Source: Candidatus Neomarinimicrobiota bacterium (GTDB lineage Bacteria; Fidelibacterota; Marinisomatia; SCGC-AAA003-L08; TS1B11). From it: a stretch of 64,000 nt of DNA. Positions 45,615 through 55,549 of this stretch are shown piece by piece. Each line of letters starts with the position of its first letter. The stretch's first letter is position 1. The stretch lies in NCBI GenBank assembly GCA_022560655.1, contig JADFSS010000001.1, positions 1-64,000 on the forward strand, written 5' to 3'. Under the pieces are notes generated by a model that ran no database searches, was not told where the DNA came from, and saw nothing but the letters and a program-made list of their open reading frames with translations. The position numbers and the translations under genes are program-made.

Positions 45615-46160
45615 CTAGTAATCGATTCCAGGCTGAGCCTTGAGGCCCTTCTGGAAGGGGTGCTTGACCTCCCGCATCTCCGTAACCAGATCGGCACTCT
45701 CGATGAGAAAATCGGGAGCACCCCGGCCCGTGATAATCAAATGGACCTGCTGTGGTCTCGCTGCGACGATACGATTCACGGTCTCCGCATCAACGAGTCC
45801 GGTCCCAAGGGCAACAGTCAATTCGTCAGCAATGACCAAATCGTAGGCTTCACTCTGTAGTTTCTCAACAGTCAGTGCCGCCGCCGCCGCCGCTGCTTCG
45901 CGGTGTACCGCTTCAGGCTGAACGTCGTCCAAAATTTTGTAAAAACCCGCTCCCATGCGGTGGAGCTCGAACCGGTCACCCAGCTCGGCGATGCTAGCCA
46001 TCTCGCCATACTTCCACGTGCCCTTGATGAACTGGACCATGCAGATTTTCCAGCCGTACCCCAGCGCCCGGAAGGCCACGCCCAGGGCCGACGTGGTCTT
46101 GCCTTTCCCGTTACCGGTGTAGACAATTAACAGTCCCCGGCGCCTGGAGCGAGCGCTCAA
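45615..46160 (-). CDS. cobO: Cob(I)yrinic acid a,c-diamide adenosyltransferase
   Basis: CobO/BtuR-type adenosyltransferase of 181 residues with P-loop GNGKGKTT (about 16-23), MVQFIKG, and the YDLVIADELTVALGTGLV Walker B-like segment. It transfers the adenosyl group from ATP to corrinoid, producing coenzyme B12, needed by the acyl-CoA mutase of this window. The start is TTG at 46160, overlapping the nuoN stop as TTGA. No cobalamin riboswitch can sit before it because of this overlap. Confidence 0.93.
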   Translation of the reverse strand: MSARSRRRGLLIVYTGNGKGKTTSALGVAFRALGYGWKICMVQFIKGTWKYGEMASIAELGDRFELHRMGAGFYKILDDVQPEAVHREAAAAAAALTVEKLQSEAYDLVIADELTVALGTGLVDAETVNRIVAARPQQVHLIITGRGAPDFLIESADLVTEMREVKHPFQKGLKAQPGIDY

Positions 46161-47590
46161 AACAGGCTGTTGGCGGCGGCCACGCCATTTTTCACCAAAG
46201 GCATGGGCAGCAGGCCCAGGCCCAAAACGACCACCACGACCAGCAGCAGCACGGGCACGATGGCGCGATGCAGAACGATGGGTTCGTCTACAACCGGTGA
46301 TTGCATATACATGGCCACTACCGGTCTTACGTAGTAGTACACCGAAACCAGGCTGTTAAGGACCGCGACGACGACCAGCCACAGGTAGCCTTCATCCATG
46401 GCGGCACTGAAAACGAAATATTTGCCCAGAAAACCTGCCGTGGGGGGCAGCCCAGCCAGCGAGGCCATCGTCAGGGCGAATACCCCAGCCGCATAAGGAC
46501 TGCGCTTGCCCAGGCCACGATAGCTGTCAATACTCAGGTTGGTTTCCTCGTCGCCTTCGATAAGGGACACAACGGCAAACGCTCCCAGGGTGGTGACGGC
46601 ATAAATGGCCAGATAATATGCCAGGGCGAAGGCGGCGTCGTAGGTCCCCACCAATATGGCCACCGCCAGATAGCCGGCATGGGCCACGCTGGAGAAGGCC
46701 AGCATGCGCTTCAGATTATCCTGCATCAGCGCCGTCAGGTTACCCACCGTCATGGTGAGCGCCGCCAATATCGCGATAATTCCCGACCAGTGTTGGGTCG
46801 TCACAGCGAAAGATACCACGATCACTTTCAGTAAGGCAGCGAACCCCGCCACCTTGGGACCCGTCGTGAGAAATGCCGTGATGGAGGTGGGGGCGCCCTC
46901 GTACACGTCCGGGGCATACATATGGAAGGGGACCAGGGCAACTTTGAAGGCAAAGCCCACCAGGAGCAGCCCGAAGCCCGCCAGGGTCAGCATCGGGGAG
47001 AGCTGAGTTCCCGAGACAATGGACTGGCGAATGGCATCATAATTGGTTGCTGCGGTGCTGCCGTAGAGCAACGCAATTCCCATCAGGAAGAACCCGCTGG
47101 AGAAGGCACCCAACAGCAGGTACTTGATGCCCGCCTCATTGGAGCGCACGCGATGGCGGTAAAAAGCTACCAGCACATAGAGCGATATCGAAAGCAGCTC
47201 CAACCCCAAAAAGACGATGGTCAGGTCGTGGGCCTTGACCATGAACATCATGCCCACAGTGGCTAACAGCAGCAGGGCGAAGTATTCCCCCCGCTCCTCC
47301 AGGGTCGCCCGCAGGTAGGGAATCGCTATGAGCATAGTGGCGGCCGTGATGACCAGGAACAGCACATCAAAGTAGCGGGTGAAGCGGTCCACAGCGATCA
47401 TGCCTTGGTAAAACGTTCCCTCCGCAGGGAGCGTCAGCTCCAGGGCAAGCGCGACGCCCAACCCTGCCAAGGCGACCCACACCATGCGGCTTCTGGGTGG
47501 TGAATTCAGCACTTCCAGCAGCAGGAGGGCCAGTGCAGTAACCACCAGCGCAAGCTCGGGGAAGGTGCTGGATAGGTCGGCCCAGGTCAT
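46157..47590 (-). CDS. nuoN: NADH-quinone oxidoreductase subunit N, copy 1
   Basis: Antiporter-like membrane subunit N (477 residues, about 14 membrane segments). Key residues: the glutamate in FLGLELLSISLYVLVAF and the lysines in AFKVALVPFHMYAPDVYEGAPTSI and GPKVAGFAALLKV. It would pump protons in the membrane arm of complex I. It comes after nhaD and usp rather than directly after nuoM, and a second nuoN lies at 62092-63582. Confidence 0.9.
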   Translation of the reverse strand: MTWADLSSTFPELALVVTALALLLLEVLNSPPRSRMVWVALAGLGVALALELTLPAEGTFYQGMIAVDRFTRYFDVLFLVITAATMLIAIPYLRATLEERGEYFALLLLATVGMMFMVKAHDLTIVFLGLELLSISLYVLVAFYRHRVRSNEAGIKYLLLGAFSSGFFLMGIALLYGSTAATNYDAIRQSIVSGTQLSPMLTLAGFGLLLVGFAFKVALVPFHMYAPDVYEGAPTSITAFLTTGPKVAGFAALLKVIVVSFAVTTQHWSGIIAILAALTMTVGNLTALMQDNLKRMLAFSSVAHAGYLAVAILVGTYDAAFALAYYLAIYAVTTLGAFAVVSLIEGDEETNLSIDSYRGLGKRSPYAAGVFALTMASLAGLPPTAGFLGKYFVFSAAMDEGYLWLVVVAVLNSLVSVYYYVRPVVAMYMQSPVVDEPIVLHRAIVPVLLLVVVVVLGLGLLPMPLVKNGVAAANSLF

Positions 47591-47596
47591 GTGGGA

Positions 47597-48070
47597 TTAG
47601 TCGACCTCATAGGGGATGACCAACACCGGGCAGGTCGCATAGCGCACCACATGATCGGCCACGGAGCCCAGCAGATGGCCCACCAGGCCTTCCTTGGCGT
47701 GAATGCCCAAAACAATGATCACCGTGTTGTGCGCAGGCAGTTTGGCCCCCAATTCCGCGGCAATTTCGAGAATCTCCTTCGCGGCGCTACCCTCACGCAA
47801 CAGATACTCAACCTGCAGGTCGTCCACGCCGACCGCGGTGACCAACTTCTTCATTTGCTCCCTGCAGCGGATAGCGATCTCCCGGAAATGCTCCTGCATC
47901 TGTTCCACGCTGACCCGCAGCATGACCATTTCGTCTTTGTCCATGAACTCCTCATGAACATTCAGCATGGTCAACTTGGCGTTGTATTTGGCCGCCATGT
48001 GAACGGCGATACGTAGGGCCTCATCGGCATGGGGACTCAAATTTGTTGCGCATAGAATGTGGGCAATCAC
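47597..48070 (-). CDS. Universal stress protein, UspA family
   Basis: A 157-residue UspA-domain protein with the ATP-binding glycine motif at the C-terminus (GLVGHLLGSVADHVVRYATCPVLVI pattern). The start is GTG at 48070, overlapping the nhaD stop as GTGA, so it is coupled to the antiporter gene. UspA-type proteins often regulate adjacent transporters; here a role with NhaD is inferred from position only. Confidence 0.88.
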   Translation of the reverse strand: MIAHILCATNLSPHADEALRIAVHMAAKYNAKLTMLNVHEEFMDKDEMVMLRVSVEQMQEHFREIAIRCREQMKKLVTAVGVDDLQVEYLLREGSAAKEILEIAAELGAKLPAHNTVIIVLGIHAKEGLVGHLLGSVADHVVRYATCPVLVIPYEVD

Positions 48071-49560
48071 GGTACGTCTCCTAGAAATACGAATGTGACC
48101 AGGACGAATATTGGAATCAGGATAATCAGCGACCAGGCCATGTAGCCGAAGAAACTGGGCATGGATATATCGTTCTCCTCGGCGATGGCGCGCACCATGA
48201 AGTTGGGTGCATTGCCGATGTAAGTATTGGCCCCCATGAATACGGCCCCGATAGAGATGGCCACCAGTAGTGCCTCAAAGTTCTGCAGGCGCATCAGCAG
48301 GTCGCCCTCGGCTGCACCTCCCGCCAGGAACAGGCTTACTTCGCCTTCGGTCAGGTGAAGTTTTCCAAGGGCCGTGTTGAAGAACGTAAGGTAGGTGGGG
48401 GCATTGTCCAGAAAACTGCTGAGGATGCCCGTTACCCAGAAATATTGCCGCGACGTTTCGACGTTGTTGATGAGGCCGGCCAGGGCCCCCTCCGATCCGG
48501 CCCTCAGGATCGCCAGGGCAGGAACTATGGTGATGAATATCCCGGCAAATAGATAGGCCACCTCCAGAATCGGCGCCCAGGTGAAGCCGTTGGCGTGCCG
48601 CAGCGCCCGGCTGGTAGTTCTCCATGAGAGCCCCAGGAGCATGAGGATCCCCAGGTTCCGATAGATATCCTGCAGGGGAACATGCACACCCAGGATTGAT
48701 ACTTCTGCCAGATCGAGCGTTCCGCTCATGAACACCAGGCCCAAAATGCCGGCCAGGTAGACAAAATTGTGCCCGCCATCCAGCCGAATGGGTTCCCGGT
48801 CCGCTGCCGGAGCAGGGGGCGCGGCCTCACGCCTGAAGAAGTATCCGTCCAGCAGGTAAAACACGACCAGCAGGATCGCCGCCACGAAACTCATGTGCGC
48901 GATGAGCCCCATGGTCCAGAAAAAGGGCACGCCATGGATAAAACCCAGCAGGAGCGGCGGGTCGCCCAGCGGCGTGAGAGAACCGCCAATGTTGGCCACC
49001 AGGAAAATGAAAAAGACAATGATGTGCTGCTTGTGCTTGCGCCAGGCGTTGGCCCGAATGATGGGGCGAATCAGGAGCATGGCCGCGCCGGTAGTGCCGA
49101 CCCAGCTCGCCAGCAGTGTGCCTACCAGCAGCAAAAGTGTGTTGACGGCCGGCGTGCCCACCAAACTGCCACGCAGGACGATGCCTCCGCCCACGGTAAA
49201 GAGCCCCGCCAGCACGATAATGAAGGGAATGTAGTCAATGAGGATGATGTGGCTGATCTCGTGGTAGGCGGCGCCCCGGTAGACCAGGAGAAACGGTAGC
49301 GAAAAGATGGCCGCCCAGGCGGCGGATATTTTGCCGAAATGGTGGTGCCAAAGGACGGGAAAAAGTAGCGGAAAAATCGCGATGGACAGCAGGATTCCCA
49401 CGAAGGGGATCATGCTCCACAATGGCAGGATGTGGCCCAGGTCTTCAGCCCCTGTCTCTGCGCCGCTGGAAGCAAACGCCAGTGCCGGCGTCAGGGTCAT
49501 CAGCACTACGGCACCTGTTCGGCTCACCCAACGATTCATAGCCTGCTGTCGCTTACTCAT
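48067..49560 (-). CDS. nhaD: NhaD/CitMHS-type putative sodium/proton antiporter
   Basis: Membrane protein of 497 residues with about 12-13 segments belonging to the ion transporter superfamily. Helix-break motifs include ANIGGSLTPLGDPPLLLGF and NAPTYLTFFNTALGKL plus ANTYIGNAPNFMVRAIAEE, as in NhaD antiporters and CitMHS-like proteins. A periplasmic-type N-terminus (about 1-35) precedes the first helix. The gene sits two bases after nuoM within the complex I locus. Sodium specificity is inferred; a citrate-type anion carrier cannot be excluded. Confidence 0.78.
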   Translation of the reverse strand: MSKRQQAMNRWVSRTGAVVLMTLTPALAFASSGAETGAEDLGHILPLWSMIPFVGILLSIAIFPLLFPVLWHHHFGKISAAWAAIFSLPFLLVYRGAAYHEISHIILIDYIPFIIVLAGLFTVGGGIVLRGSLVGTPAVNTLLLLVGTLLASWVGTTGAAMLLIRPIIRANAWRKHKQHIIVFFIFLVANIGGSLTPLGDPPLLLGFIHGVPFFWTMGLIAHMSFVAAILLVVFYLLDGYFFRREAAPPAPAADREPIRLDGGHNFVYLAGILGLVFMSGTLDLAEVSILGVHVPLQDIYRNLGILMLLGLSWRTTSRALRHANGFTWAPILEVAYLFAGIFITIVPALAILRAGSEGALAGLINNVETSRQYFWVTGILSSFLDNAPTYLTFFNTALGKLHLTEGEVSLFLAGGAAEGDLLMRLQNFEALLVAISIGAVFMGANTYIGNAPNFMVRAIAEENDISMPSFFGYMAWSLIILIPIFVLVTFVFLGDVP

Positions 49561-49562
49561 CC

Positions 49563-51137
49563 CTACTCCTTTGGTACTGGCGGCCCAGGCGCCGTCGGTA
49601 TGCTCATGTCTGCCCTGGGTGCGCCGACGGCCTCGTGGTAAGTGGTCACCAACGAATTGACCGAGGGCTCAATCCGCTCGAGAAATGGCCGGGGATAGAT
49701 GCCCAGCATCACAATCGCAGCCATAAGCGGCAGCAGCACGGACCACTCCCGGCGCGTCAGGTCCACGAGCCTTGAGTCATTCTCCCCTGCGGCGCGTCCA
49801 AGAACAACCCCCGGCGGCCCATAAAAAACGCGGTGCACCATCCAGAGAAGGTATACCGCCGAAAGGATAACGCCCAAGACCGCCACCACCGCTCCAACCG
49901 GTTGGCTTCCGAAACTGCCCACAATAATCAGGAACTCCCCTACAAAGCCATTCAGCCCCGGCAGCCCGATACTGGCCAGCGTCACAATGATAAATGCCAC
50001 CGCATAGCGCGGCATGATGGCAGCCAGGCCGCCATAGTCGGAAATCTTGCGGGTGTGGGTGCGCTCATAAACCATGCCCACCAGCAGGAACAGGGCACCC
50101 GTGGACAAGCCGTGGTTCACCATCTGCAGGATGCCCCCCGTCACCGACTGCAGGCTGAGGGCAAAAATGCCCAACACCACAAAGCCCAGATGACTCACAC
50201 TGGAATAGGCCACCAGTTTCTTCATATCGGTCTGGACCAGGGCCATCATGGCGCCGTAGATGATGCTTACCACGGCCAAGCTCACCAGCAGGGGGGTAAA
50301 GCGGGCCGTCGCCAGTGGAAACATGGGGATGCAGTAACGCAAGAAACCGAAGCCGCCCATCTTCAGCAGAACAGCAGCCAAGATGACCGATCCGGGGGTG
50401 GGTGCCTCCACATGGGCGTCGGGCAACCAGGTGTGCAGGGGAAACAGGGGCACCTTAATGGCGAAGGCCAGCCCAAAGGCCAGGAACATCCAGGTCTGGG
50501 TCGCCGGGGAAAGTGTCAGGGTTACCAGTTCCAGGTAGTTGGTCGTGTAATACCCCAGTTGCGCCTGCCCCTCGTTATAGAGGGCCAGAATGGCAACCAG
50601 CATCAACAGGCTGCCCAGCATGGTAAACAGCACAAATTTGATGGCGGCATAGAGCCGGTTCCTGCCGCCCCAGACGCCGATGATGAAATACATGGGAATC
50701 AGCATGGCTTCCCAGAAAATGTAGAACAGGAACAGGTCGAGGGAGGCAAACACCCCCAACAGCCCGGTTTCCATGAGCAACAACGCGGCCATGAAACCCT
50801 TGACACGTTCGTGGATAGAATCGAACGCGGCGAGGATGGTCACTGGAACGATGAAGGTGGTGAGCAGCAGCAGCAACAGGCTGATGCCGTCAATACCCAC
50901 ATGGTAGCTGATGCCGTAATTGGAGATCCACGGCGCCAGTGCAACAAACTGGAAGCCGCCCCCGGGCTGGAACCCCTTGAACAGGAAATACGACAGGACG
51001 AACGTGACCAGTGACGATCCCAGCGCCACCCGCCGGATAACTTCTCGCTGGCCATTGCCGAGCACAAGGATGACAACTGCACCCGCAGCAGGCATGATAA
51101 TGGTCAGGGTCAGCAGATGGTGCGACAGCCAGTCCAT
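49563..51137 (-). CDS. nuoM: NADH-quinone oxidoreductase subunit M, copy 1
   Basis: Antiporter-like subunit M, 524 residues, about 14 membrane segments. The essential glutamate is in YIFWEAMLIPMYFIIG; lysines are in AFAIKVPLFPLHTWLPDAHVEAPTPGSV and LLKMGGFGFLRY. The ATG at 51137 overlaps the nuoL stop by one base (TAATG). An upstream in-frame extension of 57 codons overlaps nuoL and is not NuoM sequence. Confidence 0.96.
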   Translation of the reverse strand: MDWLSHHLLTLTIIMPAAGAVVILVLGNGQREVIRRVALGSSLVTFVLSYFLFKGFQPGGGFQFVALAPWISNYGISYHVGIDGISLLLLLLTTFIVPVTILAAFDSIHERVKGFMAALLLMETGLLGVFASLDLFLFYIFWEAMLIPMYFIIGVWGGRNRLYAAIKFVLFTMLGSLLMLVAILALYNEGQAQLGYYTTNYLELVTLTLSPATQTWMFLAFGLAFAIKVPLFPLHTWLPDAHVEAPTPGSVILAAVLLKMGGFGFLRYCIPMFPLATARFTPLLVSLAVVSIIYGAMMALVQTDMKKLVAYSSVSHLGFVVLGIFALSLQSVTGGILQMVNHGLSTGALFLLVGMVYERTHTRKISDYGGLAAIMPRYAVAFIIVTLASIGLPGLNGFVGEFLIIVGSFGSQPVGAVVAVLGVILSAVYLLWMVHRVFYGPPGVVLGRAAGENDSRLVDLTRREWSVLLPLMAAIVMLGIYPRPFLERIEPSVNSLVTTYHEAVGAPRADMSIPTAPGPPVPKE

Positions 51138-53050
51138 TATTCCACGTAGAGGTAAACGAGAATGAAGACCACTCCAAAGAGAATGACGGCGGCGTAGTGC
51201 TGAATGAGGCCACTTTGTGCCCGGCGAATATAGCTTCCCGCGGCGGCGACGGAGCGGCCCATCCCGTTGACGAAACCGTCGACAGCCTTCACGTCTACCC
51301 AAGCCCAAATCATGGTGGCCAACCTCTTGAAGGGACCCACCACCAGGAGCGCATAGGCCTCGTCGATGAAGTATTTGTTGTAGGAGAGCCGGTGAAGGAA
51401 GCGCAGCCGCTGGGCCAGGTTTTCGGCCAGTGCCGGCTGGCGGAGATAGATCCGGTAGGCATAGTACCCGCCGCCCAAAACGACCACCGTGGTCACACCC
51501 ATGAGCAGGAGTTCCAGGGCCTGGGCAGCCCCATGGACGGGAGCAGCGTGAGCGGCTGTGATGGTGAGGACGGGGGCGAGGAAATATTCCAGGCGATTCA
51601 CGCCGCCCAAGACCTGGGGAACGCCCACGTACCCACCCAAGATGGACAGAAAAGCCAGAAGCACCAGGGGCACCGTCATGACAGAGCTGGACTCATGGGG
51701 CTCTTGCGCACCAGCCCATCGGGCCGCGCCACGAAAGGTGAGGAAATACAAGCGGAACATGTAAAATGCCGTCAGGCCCGCCGTAAATAACCCCACCAGC
51801 CAGATCCAACTGAAGCCCTCATAGTGGCTGAACGCGCTCCACAGGATTGCGTCCTTGCTGAAGAATCCTGACAATCCCGGCAGGCCAGCGATGGCCAGCA
51901 CGGCCACCAGCATGGTCCAGTGGGTCGTAGGCAGAGCCTCCTTGAGCCCACCCATTTTCCGCAGGTCCTGTTCTCCGTCCAGCCCGTGAATCACGCTACC
52001 CGCCCCCAAAAACAATAGTCCCTTGAAGAACGCGTGCGTCATCAGGTGGAAGATGGCGGCCGAGTAGGCGCCCACCCCTAGCGCGGCAAACATGTAACCC
52101 AGCTGACTGATGGTGGAGTAGGCCAGTACCTTCTTGATATCATGCTGAGTAATGGCAATGGTGGCAGCCAGCAGGGCCGTAATGATACCGATGCTCGCCA
52201 TCACGGTCATGGTCGTGGGCGCCAGGCTGAAGAGCACGCCATTGCGCGCGATCAGGTAGACCCCGGCTGTGACCATGGTCGCCGCATGGATGAGTGCGGA
52301 GACCGGTGTCGGGCCGGCCATGGCATCGGGCAGCCACACGTGCAGGGGAATCTGGGCCGATTTACCCACCGCGCCCAGGAGCAGCAGCAGGGTTATGGCG
52401 GTGAACACGCCCTCGGCCAACCGCGCGTGGGGAGCCGCTTCAGCGATGGCGCTCATGTTCAGGGTACCGAAATGGTGATAGAGGACCATCATGGCTATGA
52501 GAAAACCGGCATCGCCAATACGGTTTACCACAAAGGCTTTCATGCCTGCCCGGGCCTTGGCCTCGTCCCGGAACCAGAACCCAATCAGCAGGTAGGAGCA
52601 GAGTCCGACCCCTTCCCAACCCAGGAACAGCAGCACCAGGCTGTCGGCCAGCACCAGATTGAGCATCATGAACGTGAACAGGTTCAATATCGCAAAGTAC
52701 CGGCGCACGCCTGGGTCGCCACGCATATAACCCATGGAATAAATGTGAATCAGCAGCCCTACACCGCTGACAATGAGCGTCATCAGGGCTGACAGGGGAT
52801 CGAACCGGTAGCCCACGTTGACCTGCAAATCACCCACCGAAATCCATGCGAACAGGTTTTGGGAAATATGGGCGACATCCGGTCGTGTGAGAGCAAGAAA
52901 GTACGTGGCGCTCATTACGAAGGAGCCGAGCACAGCCAGGGAGGCCACCAAGCCGGCCTGGCGCTCCGTCAGCCAGCGTCCCAGCAGGCCGTTGATCAGA
53001 AAGCCCAGCAAGGGAAAGAGCGTAATCAGGTAGAGACTGATCACCGTCAA
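51137..53050 (-). CDS. nuoL: NADH-quinone oxidoreductase subunit L
   Basis: Largest antiporter-like subunit (637 residues, about 16 membrane segments) with [48 protein letters not shown] and a C-terminal extension with the lateral helix HL (around 560-600) anchored by a last segment. It forms the distal end of the proton-pumping arm. The start is TTG at 53050 overlapping the nuoK stop as TTGA (GTG two codons later is possible). Confidence 0.96.
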   Translation of the reverse strand: MTVISLYLITLFPLLGFLINGLLGRWLTERQAGLVASLAVLGSFVMSATYFLALTRPDVAHISQNLFAWISVGDLQVNVGYRFDPLSALMTLIVSGVGLLIHIYSMGYMRGDPGVRRYFAILNLFTFMMLNLVLADSLVLLFLGWEGVGLCSYLLIGFWFRDEAKARAGMKAFVVNRIGDAGFLIAMMVLYHHFGTLNMSAIAEAAPHARLAEGVFTAITLLLLLGAVGKSAQIPLHVWLPDAMAGPTPVSALIHAATMVTAGVYLIARNGVLFSLAPTTMTVMASIGIITALLAATIAITQHDIKKVLAYSTISQLGYMFAALGVGAYSAAIFHLMTHAFFKGLLFLGAGSVIHGLDGEQDLRKMGGLKEALPTTHWTMLVAVLAIAGLPGLSGFFSKDAILWSAFSHYEGFSWIWLVGLFTAGLTAFYMFRLYFLTFRGAARWAGAQEPHESSSVMTVPLVLLAFLSILGGYVGVPQVLGGVNRLEYFLAPVLTITAAHAAPVHGAAQALELLLMGVTTVVVLGGGYYAYRIYLRQPALAENLAQRLRFLHRLSYNKYFIDEAYALLVVGPFKRLATMIWAWVDVKAVDGFVNGMGRSVAAAGSYIRRAQSGLIQHYAAVILFGVVFILVYLYVE

Positions 53051-53352
53051 TTCTTCATCAGGTTGAAGCTGGAGATGTCCGTGGTTTGCAGGTTGCGGAA
53101 AAGCGAAATCATGATGGCCAGCCCCACGGCCACCTCAGCCGCGGCCAGCGTCATGATGAAGAAGACAAAAACCTGGCCGTCAACACTGCCGTGATAGCGC
53201 GCAAATGCAATGAAGACCAGGTTGACGGCATTGAGCATGATCTCCACGCTCATGAATACGATGATGGCGTTGCGGCGGAACAGCACGCCCAGCATGCCGA
53301 TGGTAAACAGCAGCCCCGCCAGGGTCACAATATGATACAGCGGCACCACCAT
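53047..53352 (-). CDS. nuoK: NADH-quinone oxidoreductase subunit K
   Basis: Small subunit K (101 residues, three membrane segments) with [20 protein letters not shown] and the membrane glutamates in [16 protein letters not shown] and [13 protein letters not shown], used in the proton path. The ATG at 53352 is two bases after the nuoJ stop. A longer frame upstream overlaps nuoJ and is discarded. Confidence 0.96.
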   Translation of the reverse strand: MVVPLYHIVTLAGLLFTIGMLGVLFRRNAIIVFMSVEIMLNAVNLVFIAFARYHGSVDGQVFVFFIMTLAAAEVAVGLAIMISLFRNLQTTDISSFNLMKN

Positions 53353-53354
53353 AC

Positions 53355-53858
53355 TCAGATGCGCCTCTTGGCCAGAAACACGGTTCCCACCAAGGCAACC
53401 GTCAGAAGCAGGGCCGCCAATTCGAAAGGCAACAGGAAACGGGAAAACAGCACCGCGGCCACGTCTGCGACCCCGCCCGACTGCGTCGTAGCCGGTGAAG
53501 GACCCGCTGTAGGCGCACTGACACCCTGGCCGGCAAGGACTAGAAAAAGTGCGAGGAACAACAGTGCCAGCAGCCCAAACCACCAGCGATCAAGATGCAC
53601 CCAGCCGATACGGCGCTCATCCGGACCCACATTCAACAGCATCACCACGAATAGAAACAGCACCATGATGGCCCCGGCGTAGACCAGTACCTGCAAGGCC
53701 CCAATGAAGGTTGCCCCCAGCAGGAAGTACAGACCCGCCAGGTTCAGGAAGGCGAAGACCAGAGCCACCACACTGTACATGGGGTTGCGGTTCAGGACCA
53801 CGAACAGACTGGCCCCCAGCAGCTGTACAGCAAAGAGATAGAATAGGGCAGCGGTCAC
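53355..53858 (-). CDS. nuoJ: NADH-quinone oxidoreductase subunit J
   Basis: Subunit J, 167 residues, five membrane segments, with the conserved [50 protein letters not shown] pattern containing the pi-bulge helix (TM3, about 50-75). The start is GTG at 53858. It overlaps the last codons of a 27-codon ORF, as GTGA, in the only sizeable gap of the nuoA-M run. Confidence 0.95.
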   Translation of the reverse strand: MTAALFYLFAVQLLGASLFVVLNRNPMYSVVALVFAFLNLAGLYFLLGATFIGALQVLVYAGAIMVLFLFVVMLLNVGPDERRIGWVHLDRWWFGLLALLFLALFLVLAGQGVSAPTAGPSPATTQSGGVADVAAVLFSRFLLPFELAALLLTVALVGTVFLAKRRI

Positions 53859-53938
53859 GGCAGGTCCGCCATGATGGAGGCAGCGCCCGACAAATCCACC
53901 TTAGCCGCGCCGGTGTCAGTCATCTGCGGCCATTCCAT
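53855..53938 (-). CDS. Possible 27-residue ORF between nuoI and nuoJ
   Basis: An ATG at 53938 opens a 27-codon frame whose TGA overlaps the nuoJ GTG start as GTGA. It begins 10 nt after the nuoI stop and fills almost the whole 90-nt gap, the kind of coupling seen between other genes here. The predicted peptide (starts MEWPQMTDTGAAK, ends ASIMADLP) has no membrane segment and I know no homologue. It may be a coupling leader or a chance ORF. Confidence 0.35.
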   Translation of the reverse strand: MEWPQMTDTGAAKVDLSGAASIMADLP

Positions 53939-53948
53939 GGGCTGTCGC

Positions 53949-54500
53949 CTAGGGGTTCCGGACCGGAGGGTCTCTAAGCAGGGGCAGCTGGATCGGTTCG
54001 CCGCGATTGTGGCGCTCATACACATTCCCCGCCCGGGTTACATCGTAGACGCTCAACAGACCTTCCATGTCGATCACCAGGCTGTCCCGGGTGTAGGTGT
54101 TGAAATCGTATATCTCGGTGAGCTCGATGGCGTCCACCGGGCAGGCAATCGCGCAGAAGTCGCAGAAGATGCAACGGGACAAATCTATGTCGAACCGGAT
54201 GGGAAAACGCTCGGCGCCATCATCCCAGGGCGCGGCCGAGGGTTCAATGTGGATGCAATGCGCCGGGCAAGCCGTGGCGCACATCTCGCAGGCCACGCAT
54301 TTAATACGGCCATCTTCGTATTTGTTCAGCCGATGCAGACCGCGGTAGCCCTCCGGGGGCACGTACTTTTTCTCCGGGTAGAGAATCGTGTCCCTGCGTT
54401 TGAACATCCTGCCGAAGGTGAGCAGCAGGCCCTTGACGAGTGCCGGGATATAAAATCGGTCCCAGAATTTGGGATCATAGGTGCGAATCACGGTAGCCAT
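53949..54500 (-). CDS. nuoI: NADH-quinone oxidoreductase subunit I
   Basis: Subunit I, 183 residues, with two [4Fe-4S] binding motifs CVACEMCATACP and CIFCDFCAIACPVDAIEL that hold clusters N6a and N6b in the arm leading to quinone. The N-terminal amphipathic segment (GLLLTFGRMF) docks on NuoH. ATG at 54500, 26 nt after nuoH. Confidence 0.97.
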   Translation of the reverse strand: MATVIRTYDPKFWDRFYIPALVKGLLLTFGRMFKRRDTILYPEKKYVPPEGYRGLHRLNKYEDGRIKCVACEMCATACPAHCIHIEPSAAPWDDGAERFPIRFDIDLSRCIFCDFCAIACPVDAIELTEIYDFNTYTRDSLVIDMEGLLSVYDVTRAGNVYERHNRGEPIQLPLLRDPPVRNP

Positions 54501-54526
54501 CAGATGAGCCTGTTCATGCTATGACC

Positions 54527-55549
54527 TCATACCGTCAGTGCCATCCATAGGCCAACCAGCAGGACGTTCAGAAGCCCCAGGGGCAGCATGACCATCCACC
54601 CCAGACGCATGAGCTGGTCGTAGCGGAATCGTGGAAAGGTCCAGCGCACCCAGATATAGAGGAACAGGAATAAACCGACCTTAAAACTGAAAGCCAGGAC
54701 GGATAAAACGGCACCCCAAACGCCCATGGCCCCCTCATCAACCCAGGGAATGTCCCAGCCGCCGAAGAACAGGCAGACCATGAAGGCGGAGGCCGTGATC
54801 ATGTTGGCGTATTCCGAGAGCATGAACATGGCAAATTTGAAACTGGAGTACTCCGTGTGATAGCCCCCTACAAGCTCCTGTTCCGCCTCGGTGAGGTCAA
54901 AGGGCAGTCGGTTGGTTTCCGCGAAGATAGCCACCAGAAATACGAGTGTCGCCAAGGGCTGCTTCCAGAAATTCCAGCCGGTGTCCTGCTGGTGGCCTAC
55001 AATTTCGTTGAGAGTGAGGCCGCCGCTGATCATGATCACACCGATGATGGCCAGACCCATGGCGAGCTCGTAGCTGATCAGCTGCGCTGATGCACGCAAC
55101 CCACCAATGAGGGGATACTTGCTGCCGGAGCTCCAGCCCGCCAACACAATGCCGTACACGCCCACCGATGTGAGCGCCAGGATGTAAAGGACGCCAATGT
55201 TGATATTGGCCACCTGCAACAGCACCTCGCGTCCTCCGATATACAGGGGCGCCCCAAATGGGATAATCGCGAAGGTCATGAGTGCCGGAATCAGGGTAAT
55301 GGCCGGCGCCAGCAGATAGATGGGCTTGATCGCATTGCTGGGGATGATGTCTTCCTTGAACAGGAACTTCACGCCATCGGCCAGCGGCTGCAACAGCCCG
55401 CGCGGCCCGACCCGATTGGGGCCGTGGCGGTACTGCATGAACCCTGAAATCTTCCGCTCGGCCAGGGTCATGACCATAACAGAGGTAATGACAGCGCCAA
55501 ACACCACCACCGCCTTAATCAAGCTTGCCAGCACGTCAAACGTGTCCAT
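54527..55549 (-). CDS. nuoH: NADH-quinone oxidoreductase subunit H
   Basis: Subunit H, 340 residues, eight membrane segments. Quinone-channel segments RHGPNRVGPRGLLQPLADGVKFLFKEDIIP and the acidic loop TEAEQELVGGYHTEYSS are present. It links the peripheral arm with the proton pumps. The ATG at 55549 overlaps the nuoG stop by one base (TGATG). Confidence 0.97.
   Translation of the reverse strand: MDTFDVLASLIKAVVVFGAVITSVMVMTLAERKISGFMQYRHGPNRVGPRGLLQPLADGVKFLFKEDIIPSNAIKPIYLLAPAITLIPALMTFAIIPFGAPLYIGGREVLLQVANINIGVLYILALTSVGVYGIVLAGWSSGSKYPLIGGLRASAQLISYELAMGLAIIGVIMISGGLTLNEIVGHQQDTGWNFWKQPLATLVFLVAIFAETNRLPFDLTEAEQELVGGYHTEYSSFKFAMFMLSEYANMITASAFMVCLFFGGWDIPWVDEGAMGVWGAVLSVLAFSFKVGLFLFLYIWVRWTFPRFRYDQLMRLGWMVMLPLGLLNVLLVGLWMALTV

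Noticed and set aside
45560-46200. Cobalamin riboswitch near cobO.
   Set aside because: cobO overlaps the nuoN stop by 4 nt, leaving no leader, and the region after cobO has no B12-box-like sequence that I can recognise.
49833-51014. Plus-strand open frame of about 393 codons opposite nuoM.
   Set aside because: The product is rich in His/Gln as expected from the complement of membrane-protein codons, and nuoM on the other strand is certain.
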